A stretch of DNA of 29,712 bases from Bacillota bacterium (GCA_017861495.1 JAGFXW010000016.1:1-29712); one strand, 5' to 3'. Shown: positions 7,220 to 15,959, counted from the first letter of the stretch. A program made the numbers and translations. The notes: generated by a model from the letters alone, not told the origin.

Positions 7220-8431
7220 ATGCGTTGTATAATTATTGGCAATGGAATTGCGGGCGTTAGTGTTGCGCGGTTGTTACGGGAAAAAAACCAGGATATTGAG
7301 ATTGAAATGATTACCCGTGAGAATGTGCCATATTATTCCCGGATCAATTTAATCGAATTTTTAGCAGGAAACCTTCCGCAGGAAAATTTGTTTGTATTTC
7401 CGGATAAATGGTATGCAGACCGGAATATTAAACTGCATTATGGACGCACCGTTGTGGCGATTGATCCGCACGCCCGCGCCGTTACATTGGATAATGATGA
7501 GGTGTTGCCGTTTGATCAATTGGTCATTGCTTCGGGAAGCATTCCGTTCCGGCCGCCTATTCTTCATATTGATCTTCCGGGTATTTTCACATTGCGATCG
7601 TTGGCTGACGCGATTGCGATCCGCAGTTATGCAGCGATGGGAGCAAAGCGGGCATTTGTGTTGGGGGGCGGATTGCTTGGCATAGAAGCCGCCAATAGTT
7701 TAAAACAATTGGGTCTGGATGTCACTGTGCTTGAGCCAGCCGGAAGGCTGCTGGCCAAACAATTGGATAATGAAGGTGCGGCAATATTGGCGTTGCTTTT
7801 GGAAGAACGGGGTTTGCAGTTGGTTTTAGGGACCGGCGTTCAAGCGTTTTGTGGAACAGAGAAGATAGAAGAAGTGCAATTAAGCGATGGCCGAACGCTG
7901 CCTGCCGATTTAGTCTTGGTATCAACAGGAGTACGGCCGGATTTATCTTGCTTGGCTGGTTCGGGAATTCAGACCGACAAGGGGGTTATGGTTGACGACC
8001 GGATGCAAAGCAATTACTCCGGCATATATGCTGTTGGCGATGTTGCGCAATGGAACGAACCAATATGGGGCATTGTTCCGGCAGCATTACATCAGGCAGC
8101 GGTTGTCGCGGCCAATATTGCCGGTGAGGTAAAGGAATATTCCGGTATAACACCTGCCAATACCCTGAAGGTTATGGGCGTTGATTTAGCCGTCTATGGC
8201 GAAGCGCAAAACCAGCAAAATGAATGTGAACATGTTCGTCGGCAAGATCAGCAGAATAAATCGTATGCAAAAATCGTGTTAAAGGATCAGTGCGTCATTG
8301 GCGCTATTGTTATTGGCAATAAAAAAGTGCAAACCATTTTGAGTAAGATGGTTGAAGCCCGGCAGCGGATGAGTAAAGAGGAAGCAATAAACTTCCTTGA
8401 CGCACAGATGGGTGCAAAAATTCCGTCCTGA
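7220..8431 (+). CDS. FAD/NAD(P)-dependent oxidoreductase (nitrite reductase N-terminal / rubredoxin reductase-like)
   Basis: A 403-aa two-dinucleotide-fold flavoprotein. It has an FAD-binding GxGxxG (IIGNGIAGV, about 5-13), LVIASGS, a second NAD(P)-binding GxGxxG (VLGGGLLGIEAA, about 147-158), and the FAD-ribityl motif GIYAVGD (about 268-274), then a C-terminal dimerisation-like region. It resembles the reductase part of NirB and clostridial NADH:rubredoxin oxidoreductases, but carries no siroheme or Fe-S domain, so nitrite reduction by itself is not implied. The start is the ATG at 7220 behind GAGGTGG, 3 nt away (tight); an upstream extension lacks conservation. The nitroreductase gene begins 35 nt downstream, so the two are probably cotranscribed. 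The electron acceptor is unknown. Confidence 0.87.
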   Translation: MRCIIIGNGIAGVSVARLLREKNQDIEIEMITRENVPYYSRINLIEFLAGNLPQENLFVFPDKWYADRNIKLHYGRTVVAIDPHARAVTLDNDEVLPFDQLVIASGSIPFRPPILHIDLPGIFTLRSLADAIAIRSYAAMGAKRAFVLGGGLLGIEAANSLKQLGLDVTVLEPAGRLLAKQLDNEGAAILALLLEERGLQLVLGTGVQAFCGTEKIEEVQLSDGRTLPADLVLVSTGVRPDLSCLAGSGIQTDKGVMVDDRMQSNYSGIYAVGDVAQWNEPIWGIVPAALHQAAVVAANIAGEVKEYSGITPANTLKVMGVDLAVYGEAQNQQNECEHVRRQDQQNKSYAKIVLKDQCVIGAIVIGNKKVQTILSKMVEARQRMSKEEAINFLDAQMGAKIPS

Positions 8432-8466
8432 TAAAGTCAAGTAAATTGATTAAAGGAGGGTTTTGT

Positions 8467-9033
8467 ATGCGGGATTTTTCGTATGAGATTAGCGAAGAGA
8501 TTAAGAAACGGTGGTCGCCGCGAGCGTTTAGCGGCGAACCGGTCGATCAGAAGGACCTGATGGCGTTGTTTGAAGCTGCCAGGTATGCGCCTTCCTGTTT
8601 CAATGAGCAACCGTGGCGTTTTATTGTAGCGACTACAGAAGAAGATTTGCGAGTCATGCGCAGCCTGTTGACAGAAAGTAATCAGCAATGGGCGAATAAA
8701 GCCCCTGTTTTAGCGTTGCTTGTGGCAAAAAAATCGTTTGCCAAAGACGGGCAACCGAATAATTGGCATGCCTTTGATGCGGGAACAGCATGGGGCTTCC
8801 TGGCTTTGGAGGCAGAACGCAGGGGGTTAATCACGCATGCTATGGGTGGTTTTAGCAAAATAAAAGCCCATGAGTTATTGGCGATTCCGGGAAAATATGA
8901 AGTGCTGGCAATGATCGCAATTGGCAAAATGGGGAAAAAGGAAGAATTACCGCCGGCTTTGCAGGAACGGGAGGAACCGGCTATGCGAAAACCGCTGAAA
9001 GAGATCGTGTTTCCAGGTCACTTGCGTGTTTAA
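8467..9033 (+). CDS. Nitroreductase-family FMN oxidoreductase
   Basis: A 188-aa member of the nitroreductase superfamily. The N-terminal FMN-phosphate motif RWSPRAFS (about 15-22) and ARYAPSCFNEQPWRF (about 41-55, the usual PSxxNxQPWRF) are clear. GLITHAMGGF and the C-terminal MIAIGKMGKKEELP match the family fold. Such enzymes are FMN dimers that reduce nitro compounds, quinones or flavins with NAD(P)H; the natural substrate cannot be told. AAAGGAGG ends 7 nt before the ATG at 8467, which decides against a TTG at 8446. It sits 35 nt behind the FAD oxidoreductase, which could share a redox role or pass it electrons (inference). Confidence 0.92.
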   Translation: MRDFSYEISEEIKKRWSPRAFSGEPVDQKDLMALFEAARYAPSCFNEQPWRFIVATTEEDLRVMRSLLTESNQQWANKAPVLALLVAKKSFAKDGQPNNWHAFDAGTAWGFLALEAERRGLITHAMGGFSKIKAHELLAIPGKYEVLAMIAIGKMGKKEELPPALQEREEPAMRKPLKEIVFPGHLRV

Positions 9034-9067
9034 TTGCGAAAAGTAAAATTGTAAAGAATATTTTGTT

Positions 9068-9073
9068 TATAAT
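9068..9073 (+). promoter_or_regulatory. Candidate -10 box for the zinc-ribbon gene
   Basis: TATAAT in an AT-rich stretch after the nitroreductase stop. No acceptable -35 was found at 16-18 nt. If used, it would give an mRNA leader of about 165 nt containing the pairing at 9098-9191. Confidence 0.35.
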
Positions 9074-9097
9074 GACAATATCTATTTACTTTAGTTT

Positions 9098-9191
9098 CAA
9101 GAACAAGTAAAATAAAAGTAATCGCTCAGGAATGGGTTTCAAGAGGTCAATCATTTATCCTTCTCAACTGCCTCAATTGTTCTTGGCAGTT
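9098..9191 (+). promoter_or_regulatory. Potential structured (pseudoknot-capable) leader of the zinc-ribbon gene
   Basis: AACTGCC (9166-9172) and GGCAGTT (9185-9191) form a perfect 7-bp stem with a 12-nt loop. The loop bases from 9177 and the first base after it can pair over 9 bp with CAAGAACAA (9098-9106) upstream. The two pairings form either a pseudoknot or mutually exclusive folds. I do not recognise a known riboswitch class. Function is inference only. Confidence 0.4.
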
Positions 9192-9247
9192 AATGGTAAT
9201 TGAACTCCCTGAACCTTTTGGGCAAATAAGATCGAGGGGGATTTCTC

Positions 9248-9544
9248 ATGTCTCAAGACAAAACTCTAACTTGCCGTGAATGCGGAGCTGAATTTGTTTT
9301 TTCTGCGTCTGAACAAGACTTTTATGCAGAAAAAGGGTTCGCGAACGAGCCGGGACGTTGTCCGCAGTGCCGTGCAGCCCGCAAGCAAAATAGCGGCTTC
9401 GGCGGTCGTGGCAGCAACCGCCCGCAACGTGAAATGTATAAAACAACCTGCGCCGCTTGCGGTGTTGAAACGGAAGTGCCTTTCCGTCCCACCGGTGATC
9501 GGCCGGTGTATTGCCGCGACTGCTTTACGCGGAATAAGGGTTGA
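9248..9544 (+). CDS. Small double zinc-ribbon protein
   Basis: A 98-aa protein with two four-cysteine zinc sites: C9/C12 with C38/C41, and C68/C71 with C89/C92, joined by a glycine- and arginine-rich linker (about 46-62). The first half, with CRECGAEFVFSASEQDFYAEKG and RCPQCRAARK, matches the zinc-ribbon domain common in small proteins of Firmicutes and other bacteria, of unknown biochemical role. The basic linker suggests nucleic-acid binding (inference). GAGGGGG at 9234-9240 ends 7 nt before the ATG. It has its own leader and a strong terminator, so it looks monocistronic. Confidence 0.87.
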   Translation: MSQDKTLTCRECGAEFVFSASEQDFYAEKGFANEPGRCPQCRAARKQNSGFGGRGSNRPQREMYKTTCAACGVETEVPFRPTGDRPVYCRDCFTRNKG

Positions 9545-9563
9545 TTTGTAATTAAAAAACAGG

Positions 9564-9607
9564 ACTCCTTTACCTCTATGTGTTGATGGTAAAGGAGTTT
9601 CTTTTTT
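9564..9607. terminator. Bidirectional intrinsic terminator
   Basis: An 11-bp perfect stem (9564-9574 with 9588-9598, 13-nt loop) is followed by a T-rich tract to 9607 on the plus strand. On the minus strand a T6 run follows the stem after a few bases. It serves the zinc-ribbon gene and the convergent LysR gene. Confidence 0.88.
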
Positions 9608-9648
9608 CCCTAGTTAATTGGCAAGGCCACTTTGTGGCGAGCGGCAAG

Positions 9649-10545
9649 TCAATTCATGGTTAAACCCAATAACTCACTGAAACGCCGGGCCGCCAGCGAT
9701 AGGGGAATTGTATTGTTGGTCACAAGGCCAATGTAACGTTCCGGGAAATCGGTATTAATAATGAGTGGAAATACTTCATCTTTTTCTAATTCCGCGGCGA
9801 TATATTCACGAATGACAAAGGAAACCCCCAAACCAATTTTGGCCATCTCTACCAGTAAATCAATACTGCCAAGTTCGATTTCCGGTTGAATCGTCAACTT
9901 GTTTTTTTTCAGAAAATCGTCAAAAAAGATGCGTGTGGTCGTATTGGCTTCCAATATTAATAAAGGCAAATTCTCCAGTTCATGCGGCTCAAGAATCCGG
10001 CCCTTGAGCTGCGCGTAGGAGTTCCCGGCGATAAACGTGTCATGTATACTTTGCCATTTGTGCACTGTCATGTTTTTGTAAGCCGCCTGCGGAGGGAGAT
10101 TGATAATGCTTAGATCAACGATCCCTTGCTGCAGAAGGTCAATGCAGGCCGGTGAGGTACGATTGATGACGTTGATCCTGATTTCGGGGTATAAGGTATT
10201 AAATTGCTTTAAAAACGGCAGCAGATAATGTTTGCAGATCGTATCACTGGCGCCAATGCGAATTTCACCGCAATGCAGGGAATGGATTGCGCTGAGTCCG
10301 CGTTCGCCGGCTTTGATGAAGTGAAAAGCCGGTTCGATATGGCGAAATAATGTTTCGCCTTCCTGGGTAAGCTTAACGTGTTTAGTATGGCGAAAAAACA
10401 ATTTGCAGTGCAGCAGTGTTTCCAATTGTTTGATCGACTGGCTTACGGCTGACTGGGAAATAAACAGTCGGTTGGCAGCCTCGGAAAAACTGCGGTTGTG
10501 AGCTACATGATAAAAGACCTTATAGAGTTCGAAATTAATCTCCAT
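9649..10545 (-). CDS. LysR-family transcriptional regulator
   Basis: A 298-aa regulator with the standard LysR plan: an N-terminal winged HTH (about residues 3-62, with FSEAANRLFISQSAVSQSIK) and a periplasmic-binding-protein-like effector domain (about 90-295). Subfamily features such as GASDTICKHYLLPFLKQF place it among CysL/CysB-type relatives without defining a ligand. AGAGGAG (10557-10551) is 5 nt before the ATG at 10545. It is divergent from purL with a 113-bp gap holding an inverted repeat. LysR proteins often control the divergent gene, which would make purL a candidate target, an unusual regulator for purine synthesis. This is inference only. Confidence 0.94.
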   Translation of the reverse strand: MEINFELYKVFYHVAHNRSFSEAANRLFISQSAVSQSIKQLETLLHCKLFFRHTKHVKLTQEGETLFRHIEPAFHFIKAGERGLSAIHSLHCGEIRIGASDTICKHYLLPFLKQFNTLYPEIRINVINRTSPACIDLLQQGIVDLSIINLPPQAAYKNMTVHKWQSIHDTFIAGNSYAQLKGRILEPHELENLPLLILEANTTTRIFFDDFLKKNKLTIQPEIELGSIDLLVEMAKIGLGVSFVIREYIAAELEKDEVFPLIINTDFPERYIGLVTNNTIPLSLAARRFSELLGLTMN

Positions 10546-10561
10546 ATTAGCTCCTCTAATT

Positions 10562-10602
10562 TTTCCTATTAGAATTATTAATTATGTTTATTTATTAGGA
10601 AA
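10562..10602. promoter_or_regulatory. AT-rich inverted repeat between lysR and purL
   Basis: TTTCCTA (10562-10568) and TAGGAAA (10596-10602) are exact complements 27 bp apart, and TATTAG occurs near both arms. Divergent LysR regulators usually bind dyads in this position, so it is a candidate operator. Confidence 0.35.
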
Positions 10603-10658
10603 TGAATAGTTCTTTGTATGAGGGGCATGGTAAGAAAGTTGGTAAAGGAGAATGTAAA

Positions 10659-13600
10659 GTGGCGGAGAGAGTGCGGAGAATATTTGTTGAGAAGCGGCCC
10701 GGGTATGATGTTGAGGCGCGAAGTTTATGCGCTGATTTAAAAGAAAACCTGGGAATAACAGGAATTGAAAAAGTGGGCATTGTAAATCGGTATGATGTGG
10801 CTGGAATTTCCGATGCAGAATACGAACAGGGAAAGCAGATTGTTTTTTCCGAACCGCCTGTAGATAGTGTATATGATGAAATGTTGCCGGTTGGTCCGGA
10901 TGAACAAATTTTTGCCGTGGAGTATTTACCGGGACAATATGATCAGCGTGCTGATTCGGCTGCGCAATGTTTGCAGATTTTAACCCAAAAAGAACAACCG
11001 TTGGTAGCGTTTGCGAAAGTGATCATTTTACAAGGGGTTGTTTCAAAAACGGATATCGACCGCATTAAGTCGTATTGTATCAATCCGGTCGATTCGCGCG
11101 AGGCTTCGCTATTAAAACCGCTTACTCTGGAAATTGCAACGGTGATGCCGGCCCAGGTGGAAAGAGTGAACGGTTTTATTCATAAAACGCCTGCTGAACT
11201 GGCTGATATGCGTAACGACATGGGACTGGCGATGAGTGAAGCGGATTTGCAGTTCTGCCAGCAATATTTCCGGGTTACGGAGAAAAGGGACCCGACGGTT
11301 ACAGAGATTAAGGTCATTGATACTTACTGGTCGGATCATTGCCGGCATACGACTTTTTTGACAGAAATAAAAGACGTTTCCATGGCAGATTCTGCGCTTG
11401 TAAAACCGATCGAAAAAGCGTACCAGGAGTATCTTGCTTCCCGTAAGACTGTGTACGGGGATAAGCCCAAAGAACTCTGCCTCATGGATATTGCCTTGAT
11501 GGGTATGAAAGAATTACGGCAAGCGGGACGATTGCAAGACCTTGACGCATCGGACGAAATCAACGCCTGCAGTATTGTGGTCGATGTTGATGTGAATGGA
11601 AGTTTGGAAAAATGGCTGGTTATGTTTAAAAATGAAACCCACAATCATCCGACGGAAATTGAACCGTTCGGCGGAGCTGCCACTTGTCTGGGCGGCGCTA
11701 TCCGGGATCCGTTGTCCGGCCGCTCCTACGTTTACCAAGCTATGCGGGTAACCGGCAGCGGCGATCCGCGGGTGAAAGTGGAAGATACACTGCCCGGTAA
11801 ATTGCCGCAACGAAAAATTACGATTGGCGCAGCCGCCGGCTATAGTTCCTACGGCAACCAAATCGGTTTGGCGACTGGGCAGGTTGCCGAGACATACGAC
11901 GAAGGATTTGTTGCCAAAAGAATGGAAATCGGCGCTGTGATTGCGGCAGCTCCACAGGCCAATGTTGTCCGCCAAGCGCCTGCTCCAGGCGACGTTGTGA
12001 TTTTAGTTGGCGGAAGGACAGGGCGTGATGGCTGTGGCGGCGCAACCGGCTCTTCGAAAGAACATACCTGTGATTCGTTGGCGACCTGCGGCGCGGAGGT
12101 GCAAAAGGGGAATCCGCCGACGGAACGAAAAATCCAGCGGCTGTTCCGCAACCCGGAAGCAAGCCGGTTGATTAAACGCTGCAATGATTTTGGCGCCGGC
12201 GGAGTTTCTGTGGCGATTGGTGAATTAACGGACGGTCTGGATATCAATCTGGATTTAGTGCCGAAAAAATACGAAGGGTTAGATGGTACCGAGCTGGCAA
12301 TTTCTGAATCTCAGGAAAGAATGGCGGTTGTCGTTAGTGCGCCCGATGTGGAAACGTTCAAAAATCTGGCTGCCAACGAAAACCTGGAGGTTACGGTAGT
12401 GGCCAAGGTCACCGATACCCACCGGTTGAAAATGGTTTGGCGGCAGGATGCAATTGTTGATTTGAGCCGTGAGTTTTTGAACACGAACGGGGTTCGGCAG
12501 GAAACGGATGTGTTTGTTGCTGCGCCGGATCCGGCCCGGAATTATTTTCACTCGCTGCCGGCCGGGGTGCAAGCCTTGCTGCCGGATATGAAGAGCGCAT
12601 GGTTGGCAAATTTACGTGATCTGAATGTTTGCAGCCAAAAGGGCCTTGTTGAACGGTTTGACAGCACGATTGGAGCCGGAACTGTGCTGATGCCGTTTGG
12701 CGGACAGCATCAGGCTACTCCTGCGGAAGGGATGGCGGCCAAAATTCCGGTGCTTTCCGGTGAAACAACTACCACCTCGCTGATGACGTATGGCTATAAT
12801 CCGGCCTTGGCGAAATGGAGCCCATTTCATGGCGCTTTTTACGCTGTTATAGAATCAGTTGCCAAAATTACGGCAATGGGCGGCGAGTTCCAGCGCTGCC
12901 GGCTGACGTTGCAGGAATACTTTGAGAAATTAGGCACAGAAGCGGAAAAATGGGGCAAGCCGTTCAGTGCGTTGCTAGGCGCTTTTTGGGCGCAGAAAAT
13001 GCTGGGTATTCCGGCTATTGGTGGAAAAGACAGCATGTCGGGGACTTTCATGGATCTTCATGTGCCGCCGACCTTGGTTTCGTTTGCGGTTACTATTGCA
13101 GCGGCGGATCAAATCATTTCGCCGGAATTTAAATCTGCCGGCAGCACTGTTGTTCTGGTGCCGGTTCAACGGGATGACAATGAGATGCCGGACATGGATC
13201 TCCTGCAATTGCAGTATACGCGGGTAACCAAGTTGATCCGTGATCGCAGTGTTTTAGCGGCCGCAGTGGTGAAAACCGGCGGTATTGCCGCTCTGGTTAC
13301 AAAAATGGCCTTTGGAAACCGGGTCGGTATGACGTTCGCAGAAACGGCGCAACCGGAAACTTTGTTCGTTCCTTCACTCGGTTCATTGGTGCTGGAAGTT
13401 TCACCGCAAGTTGATACGGCAAGCGCGTTCGCCGGAATCCCGTACCAAATTCTCGGAACAACGCAGGCGCAGCCGCAGATTACCGTAAATGATACGGTGA
13501 TTGAACTGGAAACCGCTTTTGCAGAGTGGACGAAACCATTGGAGAAAATCTTCCCCACGCAGGCAGAAAGCGAAGGCCAGGCGGTTGAAGCACCTTGTTT

Positions 13601-14435
13601 GCGCCGCAATAGCCAAAAGCCTAAACTGCAAATCGCCAAACCGCGGATTTTTATCCCGACCTTTCCGGGTACTAACTGTGAATATGATACTGCAGCCGCT
13701 TTTGAAAAAGCGGGTGGATTGCCGTCAACGCTGGTAATTCGCAATTTATCCGCCAGCGATGTAGAACAATCGTTGGCAGCAATGGCAAAAACGATCCGGG
13801 AATCGCAAATTATTATGCTGCCGGGCGGCTTTAGCGCCGGCGATGAACCGGATGGCTCGGGCAAATTTATCGCTGCCATGTTCCGCAACCAACAAGTCAA
13901 GGAAGCGGTTATGGATTTGTTGGAACAGCGTGATGGACTGATCTTGGGCATCTGCAATGGTTTCCAGGCGTTGATCAAATTGGGTTTGGTTCCATATGGC
14001 AAGTTTGTTGATCTCGCTGCCGATACACCGACGTTAACCTTTAATACGATCGGGCGCCATGTGTCTTGTATGGTGAATACAAAAATTGTTTCAACACTTT
14101 CACCTTGGTTCCAAGGGGTCAATTATGGTGATATGCATACCGTGGCTGTTTCCCATGGGGAAGGCCGGTTTGTCGCTGGCAAGGAAGAGTTGGATCAACT
14201 GGCTGCCAATGGACAGATTGCAGCCCAATATGTAGATTTTGCGGGTAAGCCCTCAATGGATATTCGTTTTAATCCGAATGGATCGATGAACGCGATTGAA
14301 GCAATTACCAGTCCGGATGGGCGTGTTTTGGGAAAAATGGGCCATTCCGAGCGGACTGGCAGCCATGTTGCAAAAAATGTGCCGGGTGAAAAAGATCAAC
14401 AGATCTTTGCCGCAGGTGTCCGTTATTTCCGATAA
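10659..14435 (+). CDS. purL: Phosphoribosylformylglycinamidine synthase, single-chain form
   Basis: A 1258-aa ATP- and glutamine-dependent enzyme converting FGAR to FGAM, step four of purine synthesis. It combines the PurS-like N-terminus (RRIFVEKRPGYDVEA), a linker, two AIRS-type synthetase halves (including NETHNHPTEIEPFGGAATC at about 326-344 and GGKDSMSGT) and a C-terminal glutamine amidotransferase. The amidotransferase has FPGTNCEYD, PGGFSAGDE, nucleophile Cys1099 in GICNGFQAL and GHSER. This fused form is known from clostridia, unlike the separate PurS/PurQ/PurL of Bacillus. The start is the GTG at 10659: AAAGGAG ends 8 nt before it, whereas an in-frame ATG at 10602 lacks a Shine-Dalgarno. 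No other pur gene is adjacent, and a LysR regulator is divergent. Confidence 0.96.
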   Translation: MAERVRRIFVEKRPGYDVEARSLCADLKENLGITGIEKVGIVNRYDVAGISDAEYEQGKQIVFSEPPVDSVYDEMLPVGPDEQIFAVEYLPGQYDQRADSAAQCLQILTQKEQPLVAFAKVIILQGVVSKTDIDRIKSYCINPVDSREASLLKPLTLEIATVMPAQVERVNGFIHKTPAELADMRNDMGLAMSEADLQFCQQYFRVTEKRDPTVTEIKVIDTYWSDHCRHTTFLTEIKDVSMADSALVKPIEKAYQEYLASRKTVYGDKPKELCLMDIALMGMKELRQAGRLQDLDASDEINACSIVVDVDVNGSLEKWLVMFKNETHNHPTEIEPFGGAATCLGGAIRDPLSGRSYVYQAMRVTGSGDPRVKVEDTLPGKLPQRKITIGAAAGYSSYGNQIGLATGQVAETYDEGFVAKRMEIGAVIAAAPQANVVRQAPAPGDVVILVGGRTGRDGCGGATGSSKEHTCDSLATCGAEVQKGNPPTERKIQRLFRNPEASRLIKRCNDFGAGGVSVAIGELTDGLDINLDLVPKKYEGLDGTELAISESQERMAVVVSAPDVETFKNLAANENLEVTVVAKVTDTHRLKMVWRQDAIVDLSREFLNTNGVRQETDVFVAAPDPARNYFHSLPAGVQALLPDMKSAWLANLRDLNVCSQKGLVERFDSTIGAGTVLMPFGGQHQATPAEGMAAKIPVLSGETTTTSLMTYGYNPALAKWSPFHGAFYAVIESVAKITAMGGEFQRCRLTLQEYFEKLGTEAEKWGKPFSALLGAFWAQKMLGIPAIGGKDSMSGTFMDLHVPPTLVSFAVTIAAADQIISPEFKSAGSTVVLVPVQRDDNEMPDMDLLQLQYTRVTKLIRDRSVLAAAVVKTGGIAALVTKMAFGNRVGMTFAETAQPETLFVPSLGSLVLEVSPQVDTASAFAGIPYQILGTTQAQPQITVNDTVIELETAFAEWTKPLEKIFPTQAESEGQAVEAPCLRRNSQKPKLQIAKPRIFIPTFPGTNCEYDTAAAFEKAGGLPSTLVIRNLSASDVEQSLAAMAKTIRESQIIMLPGGFSAGDEPDGSGKFIAAMFRNQQVKEAVMDLLEQRDGLILGICNGFQALIKLGLVPYGKFVDLAADTPTLTFNTIGRHVSCMVNTKIVSTLSPWFQGVNYGDMHTVAVSHGEGRFVAGKEELDQLAANGQIAAQYVDFAGKPSMDIRFNPNGSMNAIEAITSPDGRVLGKMGHSERTGSHVAKNVPGEKDQQIFAAGVRYFR

Positions 14436-14512
14436 GAAGTTGATTGTTGCGATGGGCAGCCTTTTCATTTGCTGTCAATGGACAACGAATGGCATTGATA
14501 ATAGTTGGTCGC

Positions 14513-14552
14513 AAACGGGCGGTTTGTCATTATAATGACAAACCGCCCGTTT
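14513..14552. terminator. 40-bp perfect palindrome, likely terminator of purL
   Basis: The sequence is perfectly self-complementary around 14532/14533, with a GC-rich lower stem. The plus-strand T tract is short (TTTT to 14553, then ATAAA), so it is a strong hairpin with a weak U tail. It lies 77 nt after purL. Confidence 0.7.
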
Positions 14553-14777
14553 TATAAACTGTCTCAACTTTATGACTTAGTGAAAAAGATAAAAAGAATG
14601 CAAATTGATTAACCGGTTATCTGGATTTACTGACTCATGAGTGATATAATAGGTGACAGATTGTCTTCTGGGAGCACAACAATGTTTTTTTGAGTTGTAT
14701 ACATTTTTCGAAATCTTTTTAAGATGATCTAACGTTGTTTACTGAAGTTCTATATAATAAAGGGAGTGTATCACCGT
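14553..14777 (+). other. Gene-free region and long leader before the aminotransferase
   Basis: With the palindrome above, this completes a gap of more than 300 nt with no credible gene. It holds the extended -10 promoter at 14642-14650 and a leader of about 120 nt rich in T-runs. Only weak hairpins are visible there, for example ATCTT/AAGAT near 14713-14726. A 10-bp palindrome ACTCATGAGT overlaps the region just upstream of the -10. I recognise no riboswitch or T-box. Confidence 0.5.
14642..14650 (+). promoter_or_regulatory. Extended -10 promoter for the aminotransferase
   Basis: TGaTATAAT, a perfect extended -10, with only a weak -35 (TGGATT at 14622). A later TATAAT at 14753-14758 abuts the ribosome-binding site and is less plausible. 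Confidence 0.5.
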
Positions 14778-15941
14778 ATGAAAAGTTTTTCCAAATTAAC
14801 CGAAGGGTTGCAAGGCCAACCCATGTTAGAAATTTTAACTACTGTTTGTGCTATGGAAGCGGAAGGGAAGAAGGTTTATCGTTTTGAAGTCGGTGATTCT
14901 TCGTTTGATGCTTATCCGCACGTTGTTGAAGCGACGAAAGAAGCTTTGGATAATGGCCATACAAAATATGTTGATTCTCTCGGGATTCCGGCGTTAAGAG
15001 AAGCGATTTGCGATTATACCGAACGGAAATTGGGCTATCGTCCGGATTTGTCGCAAGTAGCCATTATGCCTGCCAACAGTGTGATTGATTTTGTTATGCG
15101 TTGTGTCGTAAATCCAGGCGAAGAAGTTATTTTTACTGATCCTGGGTTTGCATCTTATATTGCGGTGGCCAGCTATCTGGGGATCAAAGTCGTTAAGGTT
15201 CCAATCTGGGAGAAAAATGAATTTCGGCTGAACCCGGATGATTTATTGCCGCTTATTACGGACAAAACGAGATTGATCATTATTACTTCTCCGGCCAACC
15301 CCACCGGGGGTGTGATGACTGAAAAAGAAATGCGGCGGTTGGCGGAAATTGTGCGCGAGAAAGATATTTATTTGTTAAGCGATGAAATTTATGCTGAAAA
15401 TATTTATGATAGCAAGCATTTTTCCCCTTCAGTTGTTGACCAATGCCGGGAAAGAACCATTATCTTGAATGGTTTTTCCAAAGCCCATGCGATGTCTGGT
15501 TGGCGGCTGGGATATGCCATTGGACCGGTTGATTTAATTGCCAAAATGGGACAAATGTTTGAAACGGTCTATACCTGTGTTCCGCCGTTTATTCAGTATG
15601 CCGGGATCAGCGCCCTGGACACGCCGGAAGAGATGGTTCGGGAGCGTATAAACCAATACAAAAATTTACGCGATCTTATGGTGAAAAAATTAAATGAAAT
15701 TCCCGGTGTCACTTGTAATGTTCCGAAAGGCGCAATTTATGCTTTCCCCAATATCACCGGCACCGGAATGAGCAGTAAAGAGTTTGCCAAATTCGTGTTG
15801 GAAAAAGCAGGGGTCGCTGTTGTACCGGGTTCTTGCTTCGGGGATAATGGCGAAGGCTATGTGCGCATATGTTATGCCCGCAGCGAGGATATTATTGAAG
15901 AGGCCTGCGAGGCAATGAAAGCAGCGCTGACGAACCGCTAA
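14778..15941 (+). CDS. Class I/II PLP-dependent aminotransferase
   Basis: A 387-aa fold-type I aminotransferase of the aspartate aminotransferase superfamily. Visible: SPANPTGGVMTEKEM (cofactor and substrate loop), SDEIYAENIYD (Asp and Tyr contacts with PLP), the Schiff-base lysine 235 in NGFSKAHAMSGWRLGYAIGP (Arg for the cofactor phosphate within it), and a C-terminal GEGYVRICYA with the carboxylate-binding Arg. The amino-acid substrate is not decidable from sequence; aspartate, alanine or aromatic acids are all possible. The start is the ATG at 14778, 11 nt after AAAGGGAG; a GTG at 14766 overlaps that site. It is a different subfamily from the DapL at the window start. It is probably monocistronic, as speD downstream has its own promoter. 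Confidence 0.93.
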   Translation: MKSFSKLTEGLQGQPMLEILTTVCAMEAEGKKVYRFEVGDSSFDAYPHVVEATKEALDNGHTKYVDSLGIPALREAICDYTERKLGYRPDLSQVAIMPANSVIDFVMRCVVNPGEEVIFTDPGFASYIAVASYLGIKVVKVPIWEKNEFRLNPDDLLPLITDKTRLIIITSPANPTGGVMTEKEMRRLAEIVREKDIYLLSDEIYAENIYDSKHFSPSVVDQCRERTIILNGFSKAHAMSGWRLGYAIGPVDLIAKMGQMFETVYTCVPPFIQYAGISALDTPEEMVRERINQYKNLRDLMVKKLNEIPGVTCNVPKGAIYAFPNITGTGMSSKEFAKFVLEKAGVAVVPGSCFGDNGEGYVRICYARSEDIIEEACEAMKAALTNR

Positions 15942-15959
15942 GCAAGTTTCATGAAACAA

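Noticed and set aside
9627..9639. GCCAC-TTT-GTGGC hairpin between two convergent genes
   Set aside because: Short, with a 3-nt loop and no T-run on either strand; the terminator at 9564-9607 explains the region.
10602..10658. N-terminal extension of purL from an ATG at 10602
   Set aside because: The ribosome-binding site AAAGGAG at 10644-10650 points to the GTG at 10659, where family similarity begins.
13166..14122. 318-codon open frame on the reverse strand inside purL
   Set aside because: Composition and lack of motifs suggest a shadow of the amidotransferase region.
14651..14777. T-box leader before the aminotransferase
   Set aside because: No T-box sequence or specifier stem and no terminator/antiterminator pair visible.
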